DNA of 64,000 bases from CAVVEQ01 sp963802095. GTDB taxonomy: Bacteria > Chloroflexota > Anaerolineae > Anaerolineales > Anaerolineaceae. The stretch covers positions 1 to 64,000 of the forward strand of contig CAWDHI010000005.1 in assembly GCA_963802095.1 (NCBI GenBank), in the 5' to 3' direction. Each line of letters opens with the position of its first letter. Within the stretch, counting starts at the first letter, position 1. Under the pieces are notes generated by a model. It was given only the letters and a program-made list of their open reading frames with translations, ran no database searches and was not told the DNA's origin. Positions 39,556 through 47,951 of the stretch are shown piece by piece. The position numbers and the translations under genes were made by a program.

Positions 39556-40515
39556 TCAATCCAGCTTGCCTGCAGCAAGCAATTTCCCCACCTTCTCCAC
39601 CCCTTCCGAAAGCGAGTTTCCCAGGAAAACCCCGGGGATTGCCTGGAGCAGGTTCGGGAAGAGAACGAATGCCTGCCCTGCATAGGCAAAGATCGGTGGT
39701 TTGGGAAGCCCACTCAGTTTTTCCTGCAGCTTTTTTAGCACCAGGGCGTTCGTATCCAGCGATGCGGTCAGAATGACCATGAAAACCTTCTGTTCCTCAG
39801 CGTAATCCACCAGGTCATCAAGGGGGTTATCGGGACCGATGTAATCGATGAAACATCCCTTTTCCCGCAGCAGGCAGGCAAACATCAAAGCGCCGATCTC
39901 GTGGGTTTCCTCCGAGCCAGCGCCCACCAGGATACGCTTTCCGGTGCTTCGCGAGGGAAGTGCATAAAAGATCTGCAGAATCCATCCTCGGATAAGGGAG
40001 CTGGCGAAATGCTCGGTGGAAACGGCAATGCGACCTTCATACCAGGCCTGGCCGATCTTTACAAGAATGGGGATTAAGATGGCGCTGAAGATTTCCTCAA
40101 GTTCGTACAATTCGCGGACCTCGTTCAGGATGGTTAGGGCAGCTAGCTCTTTTTTTTCGATGAGAGCCTGATGAAGGGAAGGGATATAGTCTGAAGCAGG
40201 AGAGCTGGCAGGACGCAGTGGAGCGTGTGAAACCTGGATGCTTACTTCCGGCCAGTTTCCGGTGCGACGCATCTCTTTCACCAGGCGGACGGCCGCGCTG
40301 ATCTGCATTTCGCCATCCACTTTTCCTTTCACCCAGGTGAGTATGGCGATATCCTGGTCGGAATAAAGCCGGTAGCGGTTTTCTCCACGCTGGGGGGTAA
40401 GCAGCTGGTACCGTCGTTCCCAGGCACGAAGCGTGACCGGTTGAATGCCGGTACGGACGTTGACGGTCTTAATGGCGTAAATGGGTTGGTCGGAAAGTTC
40501 GTTGATCCTGGGCAT
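39556..40515 (-). CDS. MerR-type regulator with B12-binding domain (CarH/LitR-like)
   Basis: 319 residues. MerR winged helix at about 12-80 (YAIKTVNVRTGIQPVTLRAWERRY), a four-helix cap (about 100-195) with the Wx9EH motif in WYEGRIAVSTEHF, and a Rossmann B12 domain (about 200-319) with THEIG, a form of the DxHxxG that ligates cobalt (Asp replaced by Glu). CarH-type proteins use adenosyl-B12 as a light sensor. The start is the ATG at 40515, after GGAGGGG. It is divergent from a sugar-nucleotide epimerase gene. A light role cannot be judged from sequence alone. Confidence 0.88.
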   Translation of the reverse strand: MPRINELSDQPIYAIKTVNVRTGIQPVTLRAWERRYQLLTPQRGENRYRLYSDQDIAILTWVKGKVDGEMQISAAVRLVKEMRRTGNWPEVSIQVSHAPLRPASSPASDYIPSLHQALIEKKELAALTILNEVRELYELEEIFSAILIPILVKIGQAWYEGRIAVSTEHFASSLIRGWILQIFYALPSRSTGKRILVGAGSEETHEIGALMFACLLREKGCFIDYIGPDNPLDDLVDYAEEQKVFMVILTASLDTNALVLKKLQEKLSGLPKPPIFAYAGQAFVLFPNLLQAIPGVFLGNSLSEGVEKVGKLLAAGKLD

Positions 40516-40612
40516 GGCACCCCTCCAAATGGGATAACAAAGATTATACAAAGAAATTGGTCCAGCGGGAAACAGGAAAACCACGTTGGCAAGCCTGCCT
40601 AAATGTATATGC

Positions 40613-40618
40613 TATAAT
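40613..40618 (+). promoter_or_regulatory. -10 box of the epimerase gene
   Basis: TATAAT ends nine bases before the ATG at 40628 with no Shine-Dalgarno between, implying a leaderless transcript. No good -35 at standard spacing. Confidence 0.5.
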
Positions 40619-40627
40619 GCCAATCCC

Positions 40628-41578
40628 ATGAGATATTTGATCACCGGCGCTGCAGGATTCCTCGGTTCCGCCCTGGCCAATTCCCTGGTGGTGGAGGGAA
40701 ACACGGTTCGCGGGGTGGATGACCTTTCCACAGGAAACCCAGAGGTGCTCCTTCCCGATGTGCATTTCACCCGCGGAGATGTGAAGGACCGCCCCAAGCT
40801 ATGGACACTTTTGCAGGACGTGGACTGCGTCTACCATCTTGCGGCGCGTGTTCTGGTTCCGGAATCCCTGCTTTACCCAGGCGAATACAACGAGGTGAAC
40901 GTGGGTGGCACGGTGACGCTGATGGAAGCCATGCGGGATGTGGGTGTGCGCAGGGTGGTTTTCATCTCGTCCGGTGCAGTTTATGGAAACCAGCATCACC
41001 AACCGGTGCGGGAAAGCTTCACCCCCGATCCGCGCTCCCCCTACGCGGTTTCGAAGCTGGCTGCGGAATATTACGTCCGCACCATCGGCAGCCAGTGGGG
41101 CATTGAGACGGTTTGTTTGCGAGTTTTCAATGCCTATGGGCCGGGTCAGCAGATCCCTCCCGTGCACGCGCCGGTGATCCCGAATTTCCTGCAGCAGGCC
41201 ATTCAACAGGGCACCCTGGTCATTCAGGGGGACGGGCTGCAGACACGCGATTACATTTATATTGATGATGTGGTCAAGGCTATGGTTGCTGCTTCCAAGG
41301 TACCGGGGATCAGCGGGTTGACCATAAACATTGGCAGTGGAAATGATACCTCCGTGCGGGAACTGGTGAAGTTTATCCTGGAAGTGACAGGCAAGCCTGC
41401 CCAGGTGATCTACAATCCCCGCTCGGATACAGGGCCGGGGAGGCTCTGCGCAGATATCCACCTGGCGAAGGACAAATTGAAATTCATCCCCGCGGTGAAG
41501 TTGAAGGAAGGTCTGCGCCTGACTCTTCAGAAGGACGCCCGCTTCACGCAAGCGTCCAACGGCAAGCAGAATAAATAA
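40628..41578 (+). CDS. NAD-dependent sugar-nucleotide epimerase
   Basis: 316 residues, extended short-chain dehydrogenase. Rossmann motif TGAAGFLGSALA at residues 6-17, catalytic Ser in SSGAVYG, and the YxxxK pair in SPYAVSKLAAE. Most like UDP-glucose 4-epimerase and related enzymes, but the sugar is uncertain. The start is the ATG at 40628 with TATAAT nine bases before it. The next gene, a DNA glycosylase, begins 12 bases after its stop. Confidence 0.9.
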   Translation: MRYLITGAAGFLGSALANSLVVEGNTVRGVDDLSTGNPEVLLPDVHFTRGDVKDRPKLWTLLQDVDCVYHLAARVLVPESLLYPGEYNEVNVGGTVTLMEAMRDVGVRRVVFISSGAVYGNQHHQPVRESFTPDPRSPYAVSKLAAEYYVRTIGSQWGIETVCLRVFNAYGPGQQIPPVHAPVIPNFLQQAIQQGTLVIQGDGLQTRDYIYIDDVVKAMVAASKVPGISGLTINIGSGNDTSVRELVKFILEVTGKPAQVIYNPRSDTGPGRLCADIHLAKDKLKFIPAVKLKEGLRLTLQKDARFTQASNGKQNK

Positions 41579-41590
41579 CCCCTCAACGAG

Positions 41591-42178
41591 ATGACGGAAA
41601 ATTTGATCCTTCCGGTTTCCTTTTACGACCGCGATGCGCTGGAGGTTGCCCGCTCGTTGCTCGGGATGCGTTTGGTGCGGGAGCAAAACGGGGTGCGGGT
41701 TAGCGGGATCATCACCGAGACGGAAGCTTACCGCGGGAGGGAGGACCTGGGCTGCCACGCGCACACCGGGAAGACGAAGCGGAACGAGGTCATGTTCGGC
41801 CCCCCGGGAGTTGCATATGTCTATTTCACCTACGGGATGCACTGGTGCCTGAATTTCGTAACCGGTTCTGATGGTTTTCCGGCAGCGGTGCTGATCCGCG
41901 CGTTGGAACCTATTGAAGGATTGGAGCTGATAGCTGCTCGGCGGGCAGGACGAAAGCGCGAGATCTGGTGCGATGGACCGGCCAAGCTGACCCAGGCGTT
42001 CGGGATCAATGGAAGCCAAAACGGGGTAAGCGTCTGTGGTCGGAATAGTGGTTTGTTCGTGGAGGAGGGGGAGAGCGTGCGGAAGGATGCCATCCTGGCC
42101 ACGCCGCGGATCGGGTTGAACAATGTGCCGGAACCGTGGAAGAGCATGCCCTGGAGGTTTACGACGAGGGGTAGGTAG
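41591..42178 (+). CDS. mpg: 3-methyladenine DNA glycosylase (AAG family)
   Basis: 195 residues, usual length. Removes alkylated bases. Contains the AAG motif TETEAYRGREDLGCHA, the catalytic Glu in ITETEAY, and the YVYFTYGMHWCLNFVT segment with the nucleotide-flipping Tyr. The end EPWRF-type NVPEPWKSMPWRF is intact. Probably co-transcribed with the upstream epimerase gene. Confidence 0.93.
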   Translation: MTENLILPVSFYDRDALEVARSLLGMRLVREQNGVRVSGIITETEAYRGREDLGCHAHTGKTKRNEVMFGPPGVAYVYFTYGMHWCLNFVTGSDGFPAAVLIRALEPIEGLELIAARRAGRKREIWCDGPAKLTQAFGINGSQNGVSVCGRNSGLFVEEGESVRKDAILATPRIGLNNVPEPWKSMPWRFTTRGR

Positions 42179-42207
42179 ATGTGTTGATGAACTAGTCGTC
42201 GGAGGAC

Positions 42208-42245
42208 CATGCGAGGAGGGTTCGTAGCCTGACGAAGCAATCTCA
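42208..42245. repeat. Interspersed repeat, copy 1
   Basis: TGCGAGGAGG, a variable middle, then GACGAAGCAATCTCA. Forward orientation. One of three copies in the 290-base gap between the glycosylase and methyltransferase genes. Confidence 0.6.
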
Positions 42246-42326
42246 CAAAAAGGACAGCTCGTTGAAAAACGGCAGGATTCATCCCTAAATGTACGATTAC
42301 TCAACTATCCCGCAACGCGTTGCATG

Positions 42327-42364
42327 TGCGATTGCTTCGACCCTGCGCGGTCTCGCAATGGCGA
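42327..42364. repeat. Interspersed repeat, copy 2
   Basis: Reverse orientation: GTGCGATTGCTTCGAC, a GC-rich middle, then GTCTCGCAATG. The ends match copies 1 and 3 in reverse complement. Confidence 0.6.
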
Positions 42365-42418
42365 TCAAAAAGGCGGGAAAGAGCCCACATTCCGAATCAA
42401 CCAATCAACTCCTCCTGC

Positions 42419-42456
42419 TATTGCTTCGTCGCCCCCGAAGGGGGCTCCTCGCAATG
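42419..42456. repeat. Interspersed repeat, copy 3
   Basis: Reverse orientation: TATTGCTTCGTCG, an internal CCCCCGAAGGGGG hairpin, then CTCCTCGCAATG. Matches the ends of copies 1 and 2. The rest of this gap holds no gene I can support. Confidence 0.65.
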
Positions 42457-42469
42457 AAGAAAACACCCC

Positions 42470-43228
42470 TCACTCCTTCTTCTTCCACACCTGCAACGTA
42501 ATATGGCTCCAGCCGCGGAACTGGGGGCCCAGACCTGATTGTGATATATCGAAAGCGATCTTGTTGAATGGGCGGTCCCAATCCAGGGGGACGTTGCCCG
42601 AGAGAGCCTGGTTGACCACCCGGGTGAGGAAAAAATAGGTGCTCAGATCTTCTTCGGCGATCAGTTCCAGGCGCGGGGAGAGCACTTTTTCGACCAGTGG
42701 GTGGGTAAGATGTACGTTGTGCCATCGGGGTGGGATGGGATCGTAACCGAGGTGCTGGCGCAGGGCGTTGAGATTTTGCGAGCCCTCACGAAACGCTTCG
42801 CAGAGCATCAGCAGACCGCCCGGCTGGACGAGATCCGGGAGGAGTGCAAGAAGCTCCTCCTGGGCGGGTTCATCCGGCAGGTTGATGAGGGCGCGCTGGG
42901 TGATGACCACCGGGAAAAGATGGCGCGGTTCACGGGAGATGGGCAGCGCACGCAGGTCACCGCGCACCAGGGGGATGCCGCCTTCGCGGGTTTGGAATTC
43001 ACGGATCATCTTCCAGGAGCGTTCCATGGCGAAATAGGAACCGACCCCGACGCGATACCCGCTGGAACCGGTGCCATCTCCGCAGCCCAGATCCAGCACG
43101 CGTGCATTGGCGGGCATGTGTCTTCTGATCATCTCCGTCTCCAGCGTGGCGATGTATTTATCGTTCATTGAGGAGGTTTTTGGGTCTTCCCAATAGGCAC
43201 TGATCTTCTGATCGCGTTCGTTTTCCAT
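42470..43228 (-). CDS. Class I SAM-dependent methyltransferase
   Basis: 252 residues. SAM-binding motif I VLDLGCGDGTG (about 44-54), acidic residue at the end of beta-2 weak (SYFAMERS), VRGDLRALP motif II, and VITQRALINLPD motif IV. Its substrate is unknown. Divergent from mntH; 85-100 bases separate the starts and contain a palindrome. Codes close to the repeat cluster at its 3' end. Confidence 0.85.
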   Translation of the reverse strand: MENERDQKISAYWEDPKTSSMNDKYIATLETEMIRRHMPANARVLDLGCGDGTGSSGYRVGVGSYFAMERSWKMIREFQTREGGIPLVRGDLRALPISREPRHLFPVVITQRALINLPDEPAQEELLALLPDLVQPGGLLMLCEAFREGSQNLNALRQHLGYDPIPPRWHNVHLTHPLVEKVLSPRLELIAEEDLSTYFFLTRVVNQALSGNVPLDWDRPFNKIAFDISQSGLGPQFRGWSHITLQVWKKKE

Positions 43229-43255
43229 TCAATAATCCCTTATTAGCAGATTCGG

Positions 43256-43270
43256 CGGTTATTATAACCG
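43256..43270. promoter_or_regulatory. Perfect palindrome before mntH
   Basis: CGGTTAT-t-ATAACCG, a 15-base perfect inverted repeat between divergent genes, about 40 bases before the mntH start. A natural site for a metal-responsive repressor of the DtxR/MntR class, but it does not match a known consensus exactly. Confidence 0.45.
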
Positions 43271-43311
43271 AGAGGTTTCCTGCCGAAGGATTGGCATAGG
43301 TGGAATCCCGG

Positions 43312-44634
43312 ATGGTAAAATGCTTTCGACCGATGAGTGAGAATCGCAGACCCCCTACGATCGAAAATGATCCCACCTCGAAAGCCGCCCGGGACGTGCT
43401 GAAAGGTACCAGCAAGCGGAGCGGATTGGCGCGCATCCTGCCCTTCCTCGGGCCGGCATTCATCGCCAGCGTGGCCTACGTGGATCCAGGTAACTTCGCT
43501 ACGAATATTGCCGCGGGTGCGAAATACGGCTACATGCTGCTTTGGGTGATCGTCGCCAGCAATCTAATGGCCATGCTGCTGCAATCCCTTTCTGCTAAAC
43601 TGGGGATCGCTTCAGGGAATAACCTGGCGGAGCAATGCTGGATTTCGTATTCAAGACCGGTTGTGTGGATCATGTGGGTGATTATGGAGCTGGTGGCGAT
43701 GGCAACAGACCTTGCGGAATTCCTTGGCGCTGCGCTGGGCTTCAACCTCCTCTTTGGTATGCCACTTTGGATTGCCGGGATTGTTACTGCGATCACCACC
43801 TTCATTATTCTGGGACTAGAAAGATATGGTTTTCGCCCCCTCGAAGCGGTGATCTCGGCATTTGTGGGAGTGATCGCGCTATGCTATGTGATCGAAACGA
43901 TCCTCGTTCAACCACCCTGGGGGGTCGTGCTTTACCACGCCGTTGTTCCCAAGTTGGCAGGACCGCAAAGCATCTTCCTGGCGGTCGGTATCATCGGCGC
44001 AACCGTCATGCCGCATGCCATCTACCTGCACTCCTCCCTTACCCAAAACCGGGTTGTAGTTAAAGAACCTTCACTATTAAAAAAGCTATTCCGGTTTGAA
44101 TTGATCGATGTGGGCATCGCCATGGGCATCGCCAGCCTGGTCAACGGCGCGATGCTGATCATGGCGGCGACAACCTTCCACAGTCATGGATTATCCGATA
44201 TTGGCACCATCGAGCAGGCGCATCTTACCCTGGAACCGCTTCTCGGGAAAGCAGCCAGCACGGTTTTTGCCATCTCCCTGCTAGCCTCCGGATTATCCTC
44301 GTCCTCCGTTGGGACAATGGCGGGACAGGTGATTATGAAGGGTTTTCTTAAAAGAGAGATCCCGGTTTGGATCCGCAGAACTGTCACCATGCTGCCTGCT
44401 TTGATCGTTATATTCCTCGGATTGGATCCCACGAATGTCCTTGTTTTCAGCCAGGTATTATTGAGCTTTGGACTGCCCTTCGCGGTCATCCCTCTGGTGA
44501 TGTTCACAAGTAAAAAGGAGATCATGGGGATTCTGATAAACCAAAAGATAACCACGGTCGCGGCGGTTTTTGTTGCCAGTTTAATTATTTTTTTGAATGT
44601 TTATTTACTTTATGCTACGTTCATTTCAGGATAG
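43312..44634 (+). CDS. mntH: Nramp-family Mn2+/Fe2+ transporter
   Basis: 440 residues from ATG 43312; other possible starts are GTG 43300 and ATG 43333, and none has a strong ribosome site. Eleven membrane helices. Metal-binding DPGN is in AYVDPGNFATN (helix 1) and MPHAIYLHS gives the Met of helix 6. Proton-coupled import. Four bases before the universal stress gene, with which it should share a transcript. Confidence 0.95.
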   Translation: MVKCFRPMSENRRPPTIENDPTSKAARDVLKGTSKRSGLARILPFLGPAFIASVAYVDPGNFATNIAAGAKYGYMLLWVIVASNLMAMLLQSLSAKLGIASGNNLAEQCWISYSRPVVWIMWVIMELVAMATDLAEFLGAALGFNLLFGMPLWIAGIVTAITTFIILGLERYGFRPLEAVISAFVGVIALCYVIETILVQPPWGVVLYHAVVPKLAGPQSIFLAVGIIGATVMPHAIYLHSSLTQNRVVVKEPSLLKKLFRFELIDVGIAMGIASLVNGAMLIMAATTFHSHGLSDIGTIEQAHLTLEPLLGKAASTVFAISLLASGLSSSSVGTMAGQVIMKGFLKREIPVWIRRTVTMLPALIVIFLGLDPTNVLVFSQVLLSFGLPFAVIPLVMFTSKKEIMGILINQKITTVAAVFVASLIIFLNVYLLYATFISG

Positions 44635-44637
44635 AAA

Positions 44638-45543
44638 ATGATCAACCATCTTCTTATCCCACTTGACGGATCCAACCTGGCGGAGATCGTTCTGCCCTAT
44701 GCCAGGACGCTTTATAAGGCACTTCACCCGCGCCTTACCCTCATCCACATGATCGAGCAAGATACCAGTGGGAGCATCCACGGGGAGAGGCACCTGGCCT
44801 CTGAGGATGAAGCCTGCGTGTATCTGGGCAGGATCGCCTCGGAATGGTTTCCAGCGGATGCTGCTATCACCTGTCATGTTCACACAGAGGCAGTGGAAAG
44901 CGTTGCTGGCAGCCTGGCGGATCACATTCACGAACTGCAGCCAGAGCTGGTGCTGATGTGCGCCCACGGAAGCGGGGGATGGCGGCATTTAACCGTCGGT
45001 AACCTCGCCCACCAGGTGATCAGCCACACTCGCGTGCCAATCATTCTGATCAAGAATGAACCGGATCCGCAGGGCAGGTTGTTTTCCTTCCTTGTGTGCC
45101 TGGATGGGCTGCCCGAACATGAGGAGATGCTCCCAGAAGTAGTGGAGCTGGTAGAAGCGCTTAAAGCTGAGGTCAGCCTGTTGATGGTGGTGCATACCAC
45201 CTCCTCACTGCCGGGCTCGGATGGCGAAACCGGGCGATTACTGCCCAATACCACCCGGGCAGTTCTGGAAGCCACCGAAGATTTCGCTTATGATTACCTG
45301 AGCAGGAAAGCGCTGGTCTTTGAAGACGCGGGATTGAAAGTCTCCATCCAGGTGCTTCGGGGTGACCCTGCGCAGGATATCCTTGAAACTGCGCGAGACG
45401 GAGAATATGACCTGGTTGCTGTCGGCACCCACGGGAAGGCTGGGCTTGGAGCTTTTTGGGCTGGGAGCGTGGGCGCTAAAGTGATAAACGGGTCTCCTAT
45501 TCCGCTATTGATGATACCGATGCAGAAGAAGTCAGATAAGTAG
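44638..45543 (+). CDS. Universal stress protein, two UspA domains
   Basis: 301 residues in two UspA-fold halves (about 1-142 and 148-301). The ATP-binding loop Gx2Gx9G(S/T) is intact in the second (GTHGKAGLGAFWAGS) and close to it in the first (AHGSGGWRHLTVGN). Starts three bases after mntH, so the transporter and stress protein are co-expressed. Role in metal or oxidative stress is an inference. Confidence 0.9.
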   Translation: MINHLLIPLDGSNLAEIVLPYARTLYKALHPRLTLIHMIEQDTSGSIHGERHLASEDEACVYLGRIASEWFPADAAITCHVHTEAVESVAGSLADHIHELQPELVLMCAHGSGGWRHLTVGNLAHQVISHTRVPIILIKNEPDPQGRLFSFLVCLDGLPEHEEMLPEVVELVEALKAEVSLLMVVHTTSSLPGSDGETGRLLPNTTRAVLEATEDFAYDYLSRKALVFEDAGLKVSIQVLRGDPAQDILETARDGEYDLVAVGTHGKAGLGAFWAGSVGAKVINGSPIPLLMIPMQKKSDK

Positions 45544-45590
45544 ATTGCGCGGGGCAACAATACCTGAGATAATTGACCGGTAAATTCACC

Positions 45591-46073
45591 ATGTTTCGAA
45601 AACCTGAACCTGCCGCCACCCAACCCAACACACCCGCCGAACGGGTCACTTCCGTTTTGGGATCCGGGATCATCTGGAAGGGGGCGCTGCGCGGCAGTGG
45701 TGGCGTCCGAATTGAAGGCACCTTTGAGGGTGAGATCGTCCTGCGTGGACTGCTTGTGGTGGGGGAGAGCGGGCGGGTGACCTGCGAGGACCTGCGCGCC
45801 AACACGGTGATCGTTGCCGGCTCGGTGAAGGGAAACATTACCGCAGAGAAGCTGGAGATCCGCTCCACGGGCAGGGTCTGGGGCGACGTGGTGATCAGCG
45901 CCTTCGCCTCGGAGGAGGGAGCATTCCTGCGCGGCCAGGTACGCATGGAGGACCGCGTGGACCTGCACCTGGATGAAAAAACCGAACCGGAACCGACCCC
46001 GGAACCTTCCATGCTGGAACCCGCACCCCCCGCGGAGGAAAAGAAGCCCCGTAAAGTTGCTGCAAAAAAATAA
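45591..46073 (+). CDS. Bactofilin
   Basis: 160 residues. Bactofilins polymerise into cytoskeletal filaments. The central beta-helix (about 20-125) shows the regular repeat TSVLGSGIIWKGALRGSGGVRIEG-type turns: LRGLLVVGESG, LRANTVIVAGSVKG and LEIRSTGRVWGDV. N- and C-terminal tails are Pro-rich and disordered, as usual. The ATG at 45591 is preferred to an upstream TTG. Confidence 0.9.
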   Translation: MFRKPEPAATQPNTPAERVTSVLGSGIIWKGALRGSGGVRIEGTFEGEIVLRGLLVVGESGRVTCEDLRANTVIVAGSVKGNITAEKLEIRSTGRVWGDVVISAFASEEGAFLRGQVRMEDRVDLHLDEKTEPEPTPEPSMLEPAPPAEEKKPRKVAAKK

Positions 46074-46158
46074 CTACAGCACTGGAACGTCCGTGGAGAT
46101 CCCGCGGCGTTTTTATATTAACCAAAGCGCTTCCAGCAGGTATGCTACAATCGTGCCC

Positions 46159-47178
46159 ATGGATTGGAATTACATCGGGCAGGAATGGGCGGTCGATCTG
46201 CTAAAAAAGCACATCATCCGCAATACCACCCGGCAGGCTTATCTCATCACCGGTCCCCAGGGTATCGGGCGGCGCACCCTGGCGCTTCGTTTTGCACAAG
46301 CGCTAAACTGCCAGAACCCTCCGGCCGCGGGTGAAGCCTGCGGGACCTGCCGGGCATGTAAAGGCATTCTAAAAGAAGAACAAGCAGACCTAACCATCGT
46401 TCGGCGCAACCCGGAGAGGACACGCATCCTGATCGAACAGGTGCGTGACCTGCAGCACACCCTTGCGCTTTCGCCTTATGAATCCAATACCCGGGTGGCA
46501 CTGTTGGTGAATTTCCCGGAAGCCACCGAGGATGCCCAAAATGCGCTGCTTAAAGTGCTGGAGGAGCCGCCGGACCGGGTGATCCTGATCCTGACCGCCG
46601 ACTCGGCGGAGAGCATGCTGCCGACCATTTCCTCACGCTGCGAACAGATCCGCCTGCGACCGATGAAGCCAGGAGACCTTGCCCAAGCCCTGCAGGGGCT
46701 GGATGGGATTAACACTGCGCCGGCAGGGGAGCTGGCACATATTTCCGGCGGCTGCCCGGGGAGGGCGATCGCGCTGGGATCCTCGAAGGTGCTTTACCAG
46801 GATCGCAGGCAGCGGATGACGGAAGGGCTGGAATTGCTGCAGAGTGATGTTATCTCACGATTTGCGTATGCTGAACGAACCGCCCGGCGCAATGAAAAAA
46901 TGAACCAGACCCGGGATGAACTGAGGCTCACCCTGCAAGCCTGGGGCGGACTTTGGCGGGATATTTACCTGGCAGGCTCGGGTGCGGAAAGCTACATCAT
47001 GAATATCGATCTAAAAGATGCAATTTCGGATGCGTCGAGTGTGATCGGCGCGCCGGAAGCGCTCGCCTGCCTGAGAGAAACGACCGCAGCGCTGTGGAAG
47101 CTGGAAAAAAATGCGAACCTGCGGCTGCTGCTCGAGGTGGTCTTGATGGGTTGGCCGAAATTGGCAAAGGCGGGTTAA
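46159..47178 (+). CDS. holB: DNA polymerase III subunit delta'
   Basis: 339 residues. Part of the clamp loader. AAA+ fold with ITGPQGIGRRTLA, a P-loop with Arg in place of the catalytic Lys, a four-Cys zinc module (C-x7-8-CGTCRAC), and the SRC motif in ISSRCEQIRL. The start is the ATG at 46159. TACAAT at 46145-46150 lies eight bases upstream, so it is probably leaderless. It overlaps the end of the converging riboflavin ATPase gene by four bases. Confidence 0.92.
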   Translation: MDWNYIGQEWAVDLLKKHIIRNTTRQAYLITGPQGIGRRTLALRFAQALNCQNPPAAGEACGTCRACKGILKEEQADLTIVRRNPERTRILIEQVRDLQHTLALSPYESNTRVALLVNFPEATEDAQNALLKVLEEPPDRVILILTADSAESMLPTISSRCEQIRLRPMKPGDLAQALQGLDGINTAPAGELAHISGGCPGRAIALGSSKVLYQDRRQRMTEGLELLQSDVISRFAYAERTARRNEKMNQTRDELRLTLQAWGGLWRDIYLAGSGAESYIMNIDLKDAISDASSVIGAPEALACLRETTAALWKLEKNANLRLLLEVVLMGWPKLAKAG

Positions 47179-47951
47179 TCCCCGCGGGTGATGGCTGCCC
47201 GCAGCGAGCGGGCCAGATCCATGAACTGGGGAGAATAGCGGATCTCCTGGGTGCGCGGACGGGGGAGATCAACCATTATTTCGGTACGGATGCGCCCGGG
47301 GCGGGGGGAAAAAACCAGTACACGGTCGGAAAGCAATAGAGCTTCCGAGATCGAATGCGTGACCATCAGAACCGTCTTGCGCTCGTACTGCCAGATGCGC
47401 AGCAGCTCCTCACCCATATTCTCGCGGGTGAGCGCATCGAGAGAACCGAATGGTTCATCCAGCAGGAGTAAATCGGGGGATTGAATCAGGGCACGGGCAA
47501 TGGCCACACGCTGCGCCATCCCCCCGGAAAGATCACGCGGCCAGGTATTTTCAAAACCCTCCAACCCGGTGATGGTGATCCATTCTTGCGCACGTTTCCT
47601 TGCTTCCTCAATGGGGACACCCTGCATTTCCAGAGGCAGGGTGATGTTAGCCAATGCGCTGCGCCAGGGCATGAGGTTGGCCTGCTGAAAAACGAGCCCG
47701 ACACGCGGGGGGTGGTCACCGTGGAAGATCACTTCACCGGTGGACGGAATGAGCAAACCAGCCAGCACGCGCAGAAGGGTGGTCTTGCCGCTTCCCGATG
47801 GGCCGATCAGGCAGACGAATTCCTGCGGGGCAAGGGCAAAGCTGGCCTCCTGGATGGTTTCCAGTTCACCCTGCTCATCCTGAAAGGATAATCCCAGGTT
47901 GCGAACTTCAAGGACTGCATCGGCAAGAATTTCCATTAATTCCCCGGCCAA
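47175..47951 (-). CDS. ABC transporter ATPase of the riboflavin system
   Basis: 258 residues. Walker A GPSGSGKTT, Q-loop, signature LSGGMAQRV, Walker B LLLLDEPFGSLD, and switch His in VTHSISEALLL. It resembles SsuB/TauB/ThiZ ATPases that serve NMT1-type systems. It overlaps the SBP gene start by 16 bases and is the third gene of the FMN-riboswitch operon, so it should power the riboflavin permease. Confidence 0.9.
   Translation of the reverse strand: MAGELMEILADAVLEVRNLGLSFQDEQGELETIQEASFALAPQEFVCLIGPSGSGKTTLLRVLAGLLIPSTGEVIFHGDHPPRVGLVFQQANLMPWRSALANITLPLEMQGVPIEEARKRAQEWITITGLEGFENTWPRDLSGGMAQRVAIARALIQSPDLLLLDEPFGSLDALTRENMGEELLRIWQYERKTVLMVTHSISEALLLSDRVLVFSPRPGRIRTEIMVDLPRPRTQEIRYSPQFMDLARSLRAAITRGD

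Noticed and set aside
40799..42304. 501-codon frame on the minus strand over the epimerase and glycosylase genes
   Set aside because: It crosses two real plus-strand genes with clear motifs; the product has no family features.
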